From the NCBI GenBank assembly GCA_031400505.1, contig JANNPZ010000060.1:1-57638 (forward strand): DNA of 57,638 nt, read 5' to 3'. Of the stretch, positions 17,320-26,790 are shown one piece after another; position 1 is the first letter of the stretch; each line of letters begins with the position of its first letter. Both the position numbers and the translations under genes were made by a program. The notes under the pieces are model-generated. The model did no database searches. It was not told where the DNA came from and saw nothing but the letters and a program-made list of their open reading frames with translations. The DNA is from JAIYDJ01 sp031400505. GTDB taxonomy: Bacteria; Pseudomonadota; Alphaproteobacteria; Rhodobacterales; Rhodobacteraceae.

Positions 17320-19176
17320 ATGGACAAAACGACAGCAGATGACGACGTCTTCGACTTGCGCCTTGCCCGGTCTGCTCCCGATCTGTGGCCGATGCTGGGG
17401 ATGCTTTATGGGCAGCATGCGACCTACCCCGACTTTTGCAAGACCCTGACGACTGTTCTGCACAACGGGTGGCGGGTGCGCTCGGCCGATCTGAAACGGC
17501 TGGACCTTGCCCGCGACCTTGAACCCGACTGGTTTTTGCGACCCGATTTGGCGGGCTATGTGTTCTACATCGACCGTTTTGCCGGAACGCTTGGAAACGT
17601 TCTGGATAAAATTGATTATCTACAAGATCTTGGTATTACCTATGTACATTTCATGCCCTGCCTGCGCCCCCGTCCGAGTGACAGCGACGGTGGTTATTCG
17701 GTAATGGACTACCGCGCGATCAACCCCGATTTTGGCACGATGGAGGATTTTGAAGCCGTCACTGCGGCACTGCGCGCGCGGGGCATTTCGGTCTGCATCG
17801 ATCTGGTCCTGAACCACACCGCCCAGGAACATGCCTGGGCCCGAGGCGCCGCCAAGGGTGATCCCGTCTATCAGGAATACTACCTGATGTTCGACGATGA
17901 CAGCATCCCAAAGCGCTATGAACAAAGCTTGGTTCAGGTGTTTCCGGACACGGCGCCCGGGAACTTCACCTATCTTCCCGACAGCAGAAAATGGGTCTGG
18001 ACGACGTTCAACGCGCATCAATGGGACCTGAACTGGGCCAACCCCAGGGTGTTTCTGGAAATCGTCGAGGTGATGCTGCATTTGGCGAACAAGGGTGTTG
18101 ATGTCCTGCGGCTGGATGCCGTCGCATTCTTGTGGAAGCGGATGGGTACCCGGTGTCAGTCGGAACCAGAGGTTCACCTGGTGCTGCGGGCTCTGCGCGC
18201 GTGCTGCCGGATTGCCTGCTCTGCCGTGCTGCATCTGGAAGAGGCGATCGTCGCCCCAGCCGAAATGCTGCCCTACCTCGGGCGTGGTCCGCATGACGGA
18301 CGAGAGGGGAACCTTGCCTATCACAACTCGCTGATGGTGCAATTCTGGGGCGCGCTGGCCACCCGGGATACTGGGTTGATGACGCATGTGCTGGCCACGC
18401 ATTTCCCGGAACGACTGACCAATGCGACCTATGCAACCTATCTGCGCTGCCATGACGATATTGGCTGGGCGATCACCGACGAGGACGCGGCGGCAGTCAG
18501 CCTGAACGGCCCGGCCCATCGCGCCTATCTGTCGGATTTCTACGAAGGTATCTTTCCGGGGTCGTTTGCGCGGGGTGTTCTGTTTCAGGTGAACGAGGCA
18601 ACCGGGGACAAGCGGATTTCGGGCAGTCTGGCGAGCCTCGCGGGGATCGCGGCGGAACCGGCACTGGCGGTTCAGCGCATTCTGCTCGGCCACGCGCTGA
18701 TCGCGGGCTTCGGTGGAATCCCCCTGATCTACATGGGTGACGAGTTGGCCATGCCAAACGACGACGGCTATCTTGATGTGCCCGAACACGCGAAGGACAG
18801 CCGCTGGATCAACCGTCCGCGGATGGACTGGGACAGGGCTGCGCTGCGCAACACGGATCCGGGTGCCATGGGGCAGGTGTTTCGCGGCATTCGCCATATC
18901 CTGGCCCGCCGCCGCGCCACACCGGAACTGCATGCGGGCCATCCGCAGCAGATCGTCGATCTTGGGGTGCCCGGTTTGTTCGCGCAACTGCGACGTGCGC
19001 CGACCGGGGCCTTGCTCGGGCTCTATAACCTGACGGAAAGCTGGCAGAATTTGCCCGAATCGCGGGCGCGCAACTATGGAATAACGGCGATGCACGACGC
19101 GCTGTCAGTCAGCCCGGTGCAGACCCACAACGGCCAGATCGTCTTGCCGCCCTATGCGCGGGTTTGGCTGACCTGA
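17320..19176 (+). CDS. ams: Amylosucrase-like GH13 glucosyltransferase
   Basis: 618 residues, close to Neisseria amylosucrase in length. The GH13_4 features are YVFYIDRFAGTLGNV (~residue 80), the nucleophile Asp266 in DVLRLDAVAFLWKRMGT, the general acid Glu308 in HLEEAIVAPAE and the RCHDDIGW motif at His378-Asp379-Asp380. The enzyme uses sucrose to build alpha-1,4-glucan and release fructose. No sucrose transporter, phosphorylase or other glycogen gene is adjacent, so it stands alone. Specificity could shift toward sucrose hydrolysis or isomerisation. Confidence 0.88.
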   Translation: MDKTTADDDVFDLRLARSAPDLWPMLGMLYGQHATYPDFCKTLTTVLHNGWRVRSADLKRLDLARDLEPDWFLRPDLAGYVFYIDRFAGTLGNVLDKIDYLQDLGITYVHFMPCLRPRPSDSDGGYSVMDYRAINPDFGTMEDFEAVTAALRARGISVCIDLVLNHTAQEHAWARGAAKGDPVYQEYYLMFDDDSIPKRYEQSLVQVFPDTAPGNFTYLPDSRKWVWTTFNAHQWDLNWANPRVFLEIVEVMLHLANKGVDVLRLDAVAFLWKRMGTRCQSEPEVHLVLRALRACCRIACSAVLHLEEAIVAPAEMLPYLGRGPHDGREGNLAYHNSLMVQFWGALATRDTGLMTHVLATHFPERLTNATYATYLRCHDDIGWAITDEDAAAVSLNGPAHRAYLSDFYEGIFPGSFARGVLFQVNEATGDKRISGSLASLAGIAAEPALAVQRILLGHALIAGFGGIPLIYMGDELAMPNDDGYLDVPEHAKDSRWINRPRMDWDRAALRNTDPGAMGQVFRGIRHILARRRATPELHAGHPQQIVDLGVPGLFAQLRRAPTGALLGLYNLTESWQNLPESRARNYGITAMHDALSVSPVQTHNGQIVLPPYARVWLT

Positions 19177-19210
19177 GCCAGGCTTGGGCAAAAGGCGTCC
19201 GGCAATCCGG

Positions 19211-19858
19211 TCAGGCGCGCGCACCAAAGATCGCCGATCCGACCCGCACATGGGTAGCCCCAGCCGCAATCGCCGCTTCAAAGTCGCTGCTCATTCCCAT
19301 CGACAGACCCGACAGGCCGTTCCGCGCTGCCATCTGGGCCAATACCGCAAAATGCGGGGCGGCATCCTCGGCTTCGGGCGGGATGCACATCAGACCTGCT
19401 GGCGACAGGTCCATTGCGCGACAGGCTGCCAAGAAGCCGTCGAGCGCCTCTGGCAGAACGCCGGCCTTTTGCGGTTCTGATCCGGTGTTCACCTGCACGA
19501 AAAACTGCGGGCAAGTCCCACGGGCCTGCGCCAGCTGCGCGAGTTTTTCGGCGAGCGACGGGCGATCCACCGCGTGAAGCGCGTCAAACAACTCAACCGC
19601 CGCGCGGGCCTTGTTCGTTTGCAAGGGGCCTACCAGATGCACCGCGCAACCTTCGAATGCAGCCCGGTACGCGGGCCATTTCGCCTTGGCCTCTTGCACA
19701 TAGTTTTCGCCAAACACGCGATGACCCTGGCGCAAGACCACCTCGACCCGTTCGGCGGGTTGCAGTTTTGATACTGCGATCAGGGTTACAGAACCGGGCT
19801 TGCGCCCTGCTGCGACTTCGGCAGCGGCAATCCGGGACAGGATATCGGTCAGGGGCAT
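19211..19858 (-). CDS. yggS: YggS-family pyridoxal-phosphate homeostasis protein
   Basis: 215 residues from the ATG at 19858, preceded by GAGGG. The PLP Lys lies in LIAVSKLQPAERVEVV, followed by FGENYVQEAKAKW, HLVGPLQTNKARAAVELFD and the phosphate-binding SMGMSSDFEAAIAAGATHVR. The protein binds and buffers pyridoxal 5'-phosphate and has no known catalytic turnover. It lies downstream of the porin gene on the same strand but is separated from it by a terminator. Confidence 0.93.
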   Translation of the reverse strand: MPLTDILSRIAAAEVAAGRKPGSVTLIAVSKLQPAERVEVVLRQGHRVFGENYVQEAKAKWPAYRAAFEGCAVHLVGPLQTNKARAAVELFDALHAVDRPSLAEKLAQLAQARGTCPQFFVQVNTGSEPQKAGVLPEALDGFLAACRAMDLSPAGLMCIPPEAEDAAPHFAVLAQMAARNGLSGLSMGMSSDFEAAIAAGATHVRVGSAIFGARA

Positions 19859-19913
19859 ACCACCCTCTTTGTCTGGATGTCTTGGGATGGGATTTGACGT
19901 TACAGGCTGGCAA

Positions 19914-19943
19914 ATGAAAAGAGCGGGCAAATGCCCGCTCTTT
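19914..19943 (-). terminator. Terminator of the porin gene
   Basis: An 11-bp stem AAAGAGCGGGC / GCCCGCTCTTT with a four-base loop lies ~25 bp after the porin stop. On the reverse strand it is followed by TTTTC. This isolates the porin transcript from yggS. Confidence 0.8.
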
Positions 19944-19966
19944 CCCAATCATGTTCAAATCGTCGA

Positions 19967-20944
19967 TTAGAACGAGAACTTCACGCCTGCTTCTGCGTAG
20001 GTGTCGCCGTCGAAGTCGCTCTGGATGCCGGCAGCCAGAGTGGCGCCGCCCAGATCGTAGTCAACGCCCAAGCCGTAGGCGGTGTCTTCGGTGCCGAGGT
20101 TGTCGCCGCCCGAGATGAAGGCGCGAACGGTGACGGCGTCGAAGGCATAGTTGCCGTACAGGGTGAACTTGTTGCTGTCCACGCCAAGGTCATCGCTGAC
20201 ATCGAAGTACAACAGGCCGATGGTGGCGGCGTCGTTCACAGCATATGCAGCGGCCAGAGCGAACGTGTCGGTGTCGGCAGCGCCCGAACCGAAGTTGTCG
20301 TTATGCTCGTAACCACCCGAAACGGTGATTGCGCCGAACACGTAGTCAGCCGATACCGAGAAGATATCGCCAGCTGCGGACACGGTCTGGTCTTCGGTGT
20401 GGTACGAAGCGCGCAGGTTCAGATCGCCAACCGAGTAGCTGACGAACACGCCAACGCGGTTCGGCTGGTTGCTGTACGGGCTGGACGAGAAGGATGCGTT
20501 AACACCGATCGGGTCGCCAGCGCCGAAACCGGTGTAACCGATTTCCGAGTCATAGATCAGCGCTGTCGAGTCGAGCGCGCCGTTTGCGTTACCGACTTCC
20601 AAACGGAAGCCTTCGAACGAAGCGTACACATAGGCAGCGCTCAGGGTCGCGCCGTTGCGTGTGCTGACGGTGCTGACACCGGTCACCGGGTTGAACACGG
20701 AAGTTGTGCTGTTGCTGTCACCGATACGGTACTGCAGACGCACACGACCACCGAAGGTCACGCCCGAATCGGTTTCGACTTTGCCGTTGATTTCCGTACG
20801 GAAGCGCATCTCGAGTTGCGTTTCTTCAGTGCGGGTCTCGTCGTAGTTGACACCGAAACGGCCCGAACCCGAGAACGTGATTTCGGCAGCAGCCATGCCA
20901 GCAGTCGCGCTGAGCAGGGCGGTGGAAAGAAGAATCTTTTTCAT
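19967..20944 (-). CDS. Gram-negative porin (Rhodobacter-type)
   Basis: 325 residues with a clear signal peptide (MKKILLSTALLSATAGMAAA, cut before EITFSGSG). Alternating aromatic and polar residues through the mature chain indicate a beta barrel, and it ends in VKFSF with the C-terminal Phe needed for outer-membrane insertion. Short acidic loops and the FSGSGRFGVNY opening resemble Rhodobacter porins. It forms trimeric pores for small solutes. GAGGGAAACT precedes the ATG and a strong terminator follows, as expected for an abundant protein. Confidence 0.92.
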   Translation of the reverse strand: MKKILLSTALLSATAGMAAAEITFSGSGRFGVNYDETRTEETQLEMRFRTEINGKVETDSGVTFGGRVRLQYRIGDSNSTTSVFNPVTGVSTVSTRNGATLSAAYVYASFEGFRLEVGNANGALDSTALIYDSEIGYTGFGAGDPIGVNASFSSSPYSNQPNRVGVFVSYSVGDLNLRASYHTEDQTVSAAGDIFSVSADYVFGAITVSGGYEHNDNFGSGAADTDTFALAAAYAVNDAATIGLLYFDVSDDLGVDSNKFTLYGNYAFDAVTVRAFISGGDNLGTEDTAYGLGVDYDLGGATLAAGIQSDFDGDTYAEAGVKFSF

Positions 20945-21270
20945 AGTTTCCCTCGTTGTCTCTGAAAGGTGCGGCCCAACTCAGGGGAATCCGAATTGGG
21001 TATGCCCCTATTTCCACCCCCCGGCCCCTGATTGCAATCTGAACGGCGGCGTTCGGGGGGAATGACGCCATCGCTGGTGCAGCTTTGCCACAGTCTTGTC
21101 ATGATGCGCCCGGCTCGCCGTGCGTGCCCCGCTATCCCCGTTCGGTGCCCCGATGCGAGTCAGTAGACCATGGACTTGAAAGCCAAACGCAAAAACGCGG
21201 CTTACGGGAAAGCGCTTGGCACGCCACGGACGACAAGCTAGACAACAGCATGGTCTTTCGGGGGATACAT
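20945..21270. other. Divergent promoter region, porin and DUF3576 gene
   Basis: This 326 bp interval separates the reverse porin gene from the forward lipoprotein gene. It contains one GANTC site near 20987 and GC-rich runs around 21016-21060 but no convincing gene. It should hold the strong porin promoter, which I cannot place precisely. Confidence 0.5.
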
Positions 21271-21828
21271 ATGAGACTTCATCACCTCGGCCGTGCCGCG
21301 CGGACGTGCGGCATGGTGACGGGAATTGGCCTTGGGCTTGTCGGCTGCGGGGGTTTTGGCAGCGGCGGATCCGGCCTTTTTGGTGGAGGGCCGCAGAGCG
21401 CCTCGACACAAGAGAGCGTCAGCAATGAAGACCGGACAGCAAATGCGACCCGCGAGTCGCGCGAGGCAGGCGCGGTCAAGGGGAACCGGATCACCGATCT
21501 GTTCGCGCGGTCTGCCGATGCGAACACGACGGTTGAAGTCAACAAGTATCTTTGGGCAGCATCGCTGGATGTTCTGAATTTCCTGCCGATCGAGCAGATC
21601 GACCCGTTCACCGGGGTGATCGTCACCGGCTATGGCACCCCACCAGGGTCTGGTCGTGCTTACCGTGCCACGATCTATGTGCAAGATCCTGCGTTGGACG
21701 CCCGCAGTCTGCGCGTGGCGTTGCAGTCGGGTGGCGGTGCGACAGTGGCCCCGGAAACGGTGCGGGCGGTGGAAGACGCGATTCTGTCGCGCGCCCGGCA
21801 ACTGCGGATTCAAGACAGCAAGCTGTAG
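21271..21828 (+). CDS. DUF3576 family lipoprotein
   Basis: 185 residues from ATG 21271, preceded by GGGGGA; an upstream in-frame ATG at 21250 is weaker. The N-terminus carries a lipoprotein signal (GLGLVGCGGFG) with the acylated Cys near residue 26. The mature part contains the conserved NKYLWAASLDVLNFLPIEQI stretch followed by DPFTGVIVTGYG, which defines DUF3576. The family is conserved in alphaproteobacteria and sits upstream of leuS and lptE, suggesting an envelope role, but its function is unknown to me. Confidence 0.85.
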   Translation: MRLHHLGRAARTCGMVTGIGLGLVGCGGFGSGGSGLFGGGPQSASTQESVSNEDRTANATRESREAGAVKGNRITDLFARSADANTTVEVNKYLWAASLDVLNFLPIEQIDPFTGVIVTGYGTPPGSGRAYRATIYVQDPALDARSLRVALQSGGGATVAPETVRAVEDAILSRARQLRIQDSKL

Positions 21829-21843
21829 CCCGCTTGGCAAACG

Positions 21844-21892
21844 GGGGGGCCTCTGTGCCCCGCATCCCTCGCAGAATTCATGAACAGATGAT
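21844..21892 (+). repeat. Dispersed hairpin element, partial copy
   Basis: A G-rich/C-rich imperfect hairpin (GGGGC ... GCCCC) is followed by ATTCATGAACAGATGAT (21876-21892). The same 17-mer recurs identically at 50979-50995 after another GC hairpin. It lies right after the DUF3576 stop and may act as its terminator. Confidence 0.5.
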
Positions 21893-21951
21893 CCGCAGAA
21901 CCCGTATCGACGCTGCGTGGCGATGTGCGGAAAAAAACAGAAGGGTGCGCC

Positions 21952-24498
21952 GTGTCGCGCTATGAACCATCCGTGATCGAGCCGAAATGGCGCGAGGCCT
22001 GGGACAAGGCCGGGGTCTTTGCAGCCAAGGCCGATCCGACGCGGCCAAAGTACTATGTGCTCGAGATGTTCCCGTATCCATCCGGGCGCATCCACATGGG
22101 GCACGTCCGCAACTACACGATGGGGGATGTGGTGGCGCGGACCAAGGCCGCGCAGGGCCACGCGGTGCTGCACCCCATGGGATGGGACGCGTTTGGCATG
22201 CCGGCCGAGAATGCGGCGATGGAGCGGGGCGTCAACCCCGCTGACTGGACCTATCAAAACATTGCAGACATGCGCGCACAGATGAAACCGCTGGGCCTGT
22301 CGATCGACTGGTCCCGCGAATTTGCCACCTGCGACGCCGAATACTACGGCAAGCAGCAGGCCATGTTCATCGACATGATGGCGCATGGCCTGGTTTACCG
22401 CAAAGCAGCGGTGGTGAACTGGGACCCAGTCGACATGACCGTTCTGGCCAATGAACAGGTGATCGACGGGCGGGGATGGCGGTCGGGTTCGCCGGTAGAA
22501 CGGCGAGAGTTGACGCAGTGGTTCTTCAAGATCACCGACTATTCGGCCGAGTTGCTGGCGGCGTTGGATGGCTTGACCGACTGGCCCGACAAGGTGCGCC
22601 TCATGCAAGCCAACTGGATCGGGAAGTCTCGCGGGATCGAGATGGATTTTCCGATGGCGGCCCCGGTTGCCGGGCAGACCGTGCTGACGTGCTATTCGAC
22701 CCGGCCTGACACACTGCGTGCCGCAACCTTTATGGCGATTGCGCCAGAACATCCGATCGCGCGGGCTTTGGCCGAAACAGATCCGGCTGTCGCTGCCTTT
22801 TGCGAGGAGTGCCGTCGTGGCGGCACAAGCGAAGCCGCCATTGAAACCGCCGAAAAGCTGGGCCTGGATACCGGGTTGTCCGTATGCCATCCGATCTATC
22901 CGGATCAGACATTGCCGATCTGGATCGGCAATTTCGTGCTGATGGAATATGGGACCGGGGCGGTCTTCGGCTGCCCCGGGCATGACCAGCGCGACCTTGA
23001 TTTCGCCCGGAAATACCACTTGCCGGTGGTCAACGCCTTTCACTTGCCCGGAGAAACAAACAGTATCGGCACAGAGGCGCTGGTTCCGGCGAAAGACGTC
23101 ACAGTTTCCTATGACAGCCACTTCACCGGCTTGACCCTGACGACCGCCCATGACGCCATCGAAGCGTCGATCGACTGGATGGAGGCGCGGGGTCTGGGCA
23201 AGGGGCAGGTCAAATACCGCCTGCGCGACTGGGGGATTTCGCGACAGCGCTATTGGGGCTGCCCTATTCCGGTGGTGCATTGTGCGGCATGCGGTGTTGT
23301 ACCAGAGCGCAAAGAGAACCTGCCAGTGCGCTTGCCTGTTGACGTAACGTTCGATGTGCCCGGCAACCCGCTGGATCGGCATCCGACCTGGCGGCACGCC
23401 GCCTGTCCGCACTGCGGTGGCGATGCGCGTCGCGAAACCGACACGATGGATACGTTCGTCGATTCCTCGTGGTATTATGCCCGTTTCACCGCACCGCACG
23501 CGACAGAGCCGACCGATGCAGCAGAAGTCGACTACTGGATGAACGTCGATCAATACATCGGCGGTGTGGAACACGCGATTCTGCACCTGCTTTATTCGCG
23601 GTTCTTCGCGCGCGCGATGCACAAGACCGGGCATCTGCCCGTCAAGGCAATCGAGCCGTTCAACGCGCTGTTCACCCAAGGGATGGTCACGCACGAAATC
23701 TACCAGACCCGCGACGGTGCGGGCCGGCCGGTGTATCATCTGCCAGAGGATGTTACCGACGGCCACCTCGCCGATGGTACGGCGGTAGAGGTCATCGCGT
23801 CGGCAAAGATGTCGAAGTCGAAAAAGAATGTTGTCGATCCGATGAACATCATCGCAGCCTTTGGTGCGGACACGGCGCGCTGGTTCGTATTGTCCGACAG
23901 CCCGCCTGAACGCGATGTCGAATGGACGGCGTCGGGCGCAGAAGCGACGTTCAAGCATCTGTCTCGCGTCTGGGCACTTTCGGTGCGCATTGCCGAAATG
24001 CCTGACGGACATATTGGCACGGACGACATTGCCCTGAACCGCGCGGCAGCCCGTGCCACGGCTGAAATCAGCCAGGGGATCAACTCTTTCGCGTTCAACA
24101 AGGCGATTGCCAGGCTTTATGACTTCACCAACACGCTGGGCCGCGCCAATGGCTCGACCGCGGTGATGCGCGCGTCGATGCGCACGCTGGCGCAACTGAT
24201 GCAGCCGATGACGCCGCATCTAGCGGAAGAGGTCTGGGCGGCAATGGGCGGTGCCGGGCTGGTGACGCAGGCCGCCTGGCCGGTCCCCGATCCTGCGCTG
24301 CTGGTGGATGACACCGTCACCCTGCCAATCCAGATCAACGGCAAGCGACGGGCGGAAATCAGCGTGCCAACCGACATGTCTGCGGCAGAGGTTGAAATGC
24401 TGGCGCTGGCGAACGAAGATGTCATCAGGTTTCTTGCCGGTCAGCCGGTGAAAAAACTGATCGTCGTTCCGGGTCGCATCATCAATGTCGTTGCCTGA
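21952..24498 (+). CDS. leuS: Leucyl-tRNA synthetase
   Basis: 848 residues from a GTG at 21952 with AGAAGGG upstream; the sequence VSRYEPSVIEPKW is the normal family start, so the earlier in-frame GTG at 21925 is less likely. The HIGH-type motif is GRIHMGHVRNYTMGD, the editing domain contains TCYSTRPDTLRAATFMAIAP, and the KMSKS loop is ASAKMSKSKKNVVDP. It attaches leucine to tRNA-Leu and edits mischarged products. Its 3' end overlaps lptE by 14 bases. Confidence 0.97.
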   Translation: MSRYEPSVIEPKWREAWDKAGVFAAKADPTRPKYYVLEMFPYPSGRIHMGHVRNYTMGDVVARTKAAQGHAVLHPMGWDAFGMPAENAAMERGVNPADWTYQNIADMRAQMKPLGLSIDWSREFATCDAEYYGKQQAMFIDMMAHGLVYRKAAVVNWDPVDMTVLANEQVIDGRGWRSGSPVERRELTQWFFKITDYSAELLAALDGLTDWPDKVRLMQANWIGKSRGIEMDFPMAAPVAGQTVLTCYSTRPDTLRAATFMAIAPEHPIARALAETDPAVAAFCEECRRGGTSEAAIETAEKLGLDTGLSVCHPIYPDQTLPIWIGNFVLMEYGTGAVFGCPGHDQRDLDFARKYHLPVVNAFHLPGETNSIGTEALVPAKDVTVSYDSHFTGLTLTTAHDAIEASIDWMEARGLGKGQVKYRLRDWGISRQRYWGCPIPVVHCAACGVVPERKENLPVRLPVDVTFDVPGNPLDRHPTWRHAACPHCGGDARRETDTMDTFVDSSWYYARFTAPHATEPTDAAEVDYWMNVDQYIGGVEHAILHLLYSRFFARAMHKTGHLPVKAIEPFNALFTQGMVTHEIYQTRDGAGRPVYHLPEDVTDGHLADGTAVEVIASAKMSKSKKNVVDPMNIIAAFGADTARWFVLSDSPPERDVEWTASGAEATFKHLSRVWALSVRIAEMPDGHIGTDDIALNRAAARATAEISQGINSFAFNKAIARLYDFTNTLGRANGSTAVMRASMRTLAQLMQPMTPHLAEEVWAAMGGAGLVTQAAWPVPDPALLVDDTVTLPIQINGKRRAEISVPTDMSAAEVEMLALANEDVIRFLAGQPVKKLIVVPGRIINVVA

Positions 24499-24967
24499 CC
24501 GCCGCAGTTTCCTTGGGCTTGCCCTGCTCGCAGGGTGCGGCTTCACGCCGGCCTACGGTCCGGCGGGGGGTGGTCAGGCGCTGACCGGGGCCATCCGCGC
24601 GGCAGAGCCTGACGACAAGAACGCCTTCGATCTGGTGCAGCGTCTTGAAGAACGCCTTGGACGATCGCAAGCGGCCCGGTTCGATTTGGACTACGCCATC
24701 ACCACCAAGGCAATTGCGGTGGGCGTAACGCCTGACGCGTCGATTACCCGGTACAACCTGACAGGGGCCGTGACCTGGGTTCTTGCCGATGCTGCGGGGG
24801 CAAAACTGGCGGGCGGCACCGTTGACAGCTTTACCTCGTGGTCGGCGACCGGATCTACTGTTGCCGGCCTGACGGCTGAACGCGATGCCACGCTGCGTTT
24901 GATGCGCATTCTGGCGGATCAGATCGTGGCACGCCTGCTGGCCATCGCGGCCACCCTGCCGCAATGA
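24485..24967 (+). CDS. lptE: LPS assembly lipoprotein LptE
   Basis: 160 residues. It opens with a lipoprotein signal (RRSFLGLALLAGCGFTPAYG) in which Cys18 would be lipidated. The rest is a small alpha/beta domain ending LRLMRILADQIVARLLAI, as in alphaproteobacterial LptE (LptE/RlpB superfamily). It plugs LptD at the outer membrane and helps deliver lipopolysaccharide. Position between leuS and holA, with overlaps on both sides, is the conserved arrangement. Confidence 0.9.
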   Translation: MSLPDRRSFLGLALLAGCGFTPAYGPAGGGQALTGAIRAAEPDDKNAFDLVQRLEERLGRSQAARFDLDYAITTKAIAVGVTPDASITRYNLTGAVTWVLADAAGAKLAGGTVDSFTSWSATGSTVAGLTAERDATLRLMRILADQIVARLLAIAATLPQ

Positions 24968-25956
24968 TCCTTCGCGGCACAGAGGCCAGCCGGTATTTCG
25001 CCAAACCCGACGTCACGCGGCCCGGTCTGTTGATTTATGGTGCCGATGCAATGCGCGTGGCTTTGAAGCGCGCCGAAGTGATTGCCGCACTGATCGGCCC
25101 ACAGGGCGAGGCCGACATGCGGCTGACCCGCATTTCGGGCGGCGACCTGCGGCGCGGCGCAAGCCTGCTGGCCGATGCGCTGACATCGCCCGGCTTCTTT
25201 CCGGGACCGCGGGCCGTCTGGCTGGAGGAGGCGACGGACGGGCTGACCGACATCGTTGCGACCGCACTGAAGGGCTGGCGCACCGGCGATGGAACGCTGG
25301 TGGTCACGGCGGCAAATCTGACGGCAAAGTCAGCATTGAAAACTCTTTTCGAAAAGCATCCCGCCGCGGTTTGCATCGGGCTGTTCGACGACCCGCCGAC
25401 CCGCGAAGAGATCGAGGCAGAGCTGAAACGCGCGGGCTTGTCCCGGATTGACCCTGCGGCAATGGCCGATCTTGCGACTTTGGCGCACAGCCTTGATCCC
25501 GGAGATTTCCGCCAGACCCTGACCCGCGTTTCGCTCTACAAGCACGGCGACCTGGCCCCGTTGTCCAGCGCAGAAGTCGCCAGCCTTGCCCCGGCCACCA
25601 TCGAGGCCGAGGTAGACGATCTTATCCACGCGACGGCCGATGGGCGGGTAGCCGAGATCGGCACCCTGATGCGGCGGCTGGAAGGGCAAGGCACTTCGGC
25701 CGTCACTATCTGCATCGCGGCACTGCGACATTTCCGCAATCTGCATGTTGCGGCTTGCGATCCGGGAAAGGCACGTCTCTTCGGCCCCCGCCGCGAGGCG
25801 GCGCAACGGCAGGCCGCGCAATGGGGGATGCGCCTGCTGGAACAAGCCACGGCCCTGCTGGTGGAGACGGACTTGACGCTGCGCTCCGCGTCCCGCGCCC
25901 CGGCCCATGCGATGATGGAACGGGCGTTGATCCGACTTGCGATGATGAAACGGTAG
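24964..25956 (+). CDS. holA: DNA polymerase III delta subunit
   Basis: 330 residues. The delta-subunit features are LLIYGADAMRVALKRAEVI near the N-terminus, the clamp-binding region around SPGFFPGPRAVWLEEATDG, and the C-terminal collar helices ending MMERALIRLAMM. It opens the sliding clamp within the clamp loader. Its ATG overlaps the lptE stop by four bases (ATGA). Confidence 0.92.
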   Translation: MILRGTEASRYFAKPDVTRPGLLIYGADAMRVALKRAEVIAALIGPQGEADMRLTRISGGDLRRGASLLADALTSPGFFPGPRAVWLEEATDGLTDIVATALKGWRTGDGTLVVTAANLTAKSALKTLFEKHPAAVCIGLFDDPPTREEIEAELKRAGLSRIDPAAMADLATLAHSLDPGDFRQTLTRVSLYKHGDLAPLSSAEVASLAPATIEAEVDDLIHATADGRVAEIGTLMRRLEGQGTSAVTICIAALRHFRNLHVAACDPGKARLFGPRREAAQRQAAQWGMRLLEQATALLVETDLTLRSASRAPAHAMMERALIRLAMMKR

Positions 25957-25966
25957 TACGGCGCAA

Positions 25967-26308
25967 ATGGCAAAGATCCTGACACCGATCGAGTCCTTTG
26001 TCGCCCCTTTGGCGCGCATCACCGCCCAAGACCCCGACATTGAGGGCCATGTGTTCTGGGGGAAAGACGGCATCTGGCCAGACGCACCTGCCGAAACGCT
26101 GGAGGCCGAAGAGATTGCGTTTTACGTGGAAGGTCTGCTTGTAGAGGGGTTCTGCCTGATCTGGCAGGCTGTGCGAACGCCAGAAGATGGTGCAGAAGCA
26201 ATCTTGCTTTACGTGTGGCAAGGCGATGCGGCCAGCGTGCCGAACTATGGCCCGGTCTTGTCGAGTGGCGTCTGGCCCGCCTTGTCCGAAGCAGCGTCGT
26301 CGGACTAG
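25967..26308 (+). CDS. Conserved hypothetical protein
   Basis: 113 residues, acidic, with no signal peptide or membrane segment. It contains EGHVFWGKDGIWPDAPAETL, then alternating strands (EEIAFYVEGLLVEGFCLIWQ, AILLYVWQG). I do not recognise the family. It begins 10 bp after holA, so it is probably part of that operon. Its stop codon overlaps the stop of the convergent CAP-domain gene within a shared CTAG. Confidence 0.65.
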   Translation: MAKILTPIESFVAPLARITAQDPDIEGHVFWGKDGIWPDAPAETLEAEEIAFYVEGLLVEGFCLIWQAVRTPEDGAEAILLYVWQGDAASVPNYGPVLSSGVWPALSEAASSD

Positions 26309-26790
26309 CTCTTTCCCGAATTGGTGACCCAATAGACCTTGCCGCCGGCTTCGGCGAGTCCGACCCCCACTTCGCGAACCTTCGGGTCAAGCACATTGGC
26401 CAGATGCCCCGGTGAATTGCGCCACAGCGATGCCACCTGCTCGACCGAGGTGGAACTTGTCTTGGCGATGTTTTCGTTGGCCGCGCGAATTCGGTAGCCT
26501 GCCTTCTGAAGCCGTTGCAAAAAGCTCGGGCCGCCCGGGCCTTCATGGGCAAAGTAGTCGCGCGCAGCCATGTCGCAGGCATGGGACGTTGCGGATTTCT
26601 GCAAGGTCGAGGACATTCGCAGCGCTGACAGCCCGTTGGCCGCGCGTTCGGAATTGATCCATGAAATCACTTGCTGACGCATGTCTGCGGCGCCGCCGGG
26701 TGCCTTGCAGGCCGCCTGCGCGCCGGACGAAAGCGCCACGACTGCGACGGCCAAAATCCCGCTGCGCCACCGCTTGACATGTTTCCGCAT
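26305..26790 (-). CDS. CAP-domain (SCP/PR-1) exported protein
   Basis: 161 residues. A signal peptide (RSGILAVAVVALSSGAQA) precedes one CAP domain. Its motifs are ISWINSERAANGLSALRMSS, KSATSHACDMAARDYFAHEG, RIRAANENIAKTSS and WRNSPGHLANVLDPKVREVG, which include the two His and Glu of the CAP cavity. Bacterial CAP proteins are periplasmic or secreted and of uncertain function. GGAA precedes the ATG, and the gene is divergent from the LysR gene across ~520 bp. Confidence 0.9.
   Translation of the reverse strand: MRKHVKRWRSGILAVAVVALSSGAQAACKAPGGAADMRQQVISWINSERAANGLSALRMSSTLQKSATSHACDMAARDYFAHEGPGGPSFLQRLQKAGYRIRAANENIAKTSSTSVEQVASLWRNSPGHLANVLDPKVREVGVGLAEAGGKVYWVTNSGKS

Noticed and set aside
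19931..20965. 344-codon forward frame opposite the porin gene
   Set aside because: Codon pattern is the mirror of the porin; the Val/Ala/Arg-rich product has no signal or motif. The porin has signal peptide, C-terminal Phe and terminator.
21238..24219. Very long open frame on the reverse strand opposite the DUF3576 gene and leuS
   Set aside because: It mirrors leuS in a GC-rich genome where reverse frames stay open. The protein is rich in Arg, His and Gly with no family motif, while leuS has all expected motifs.
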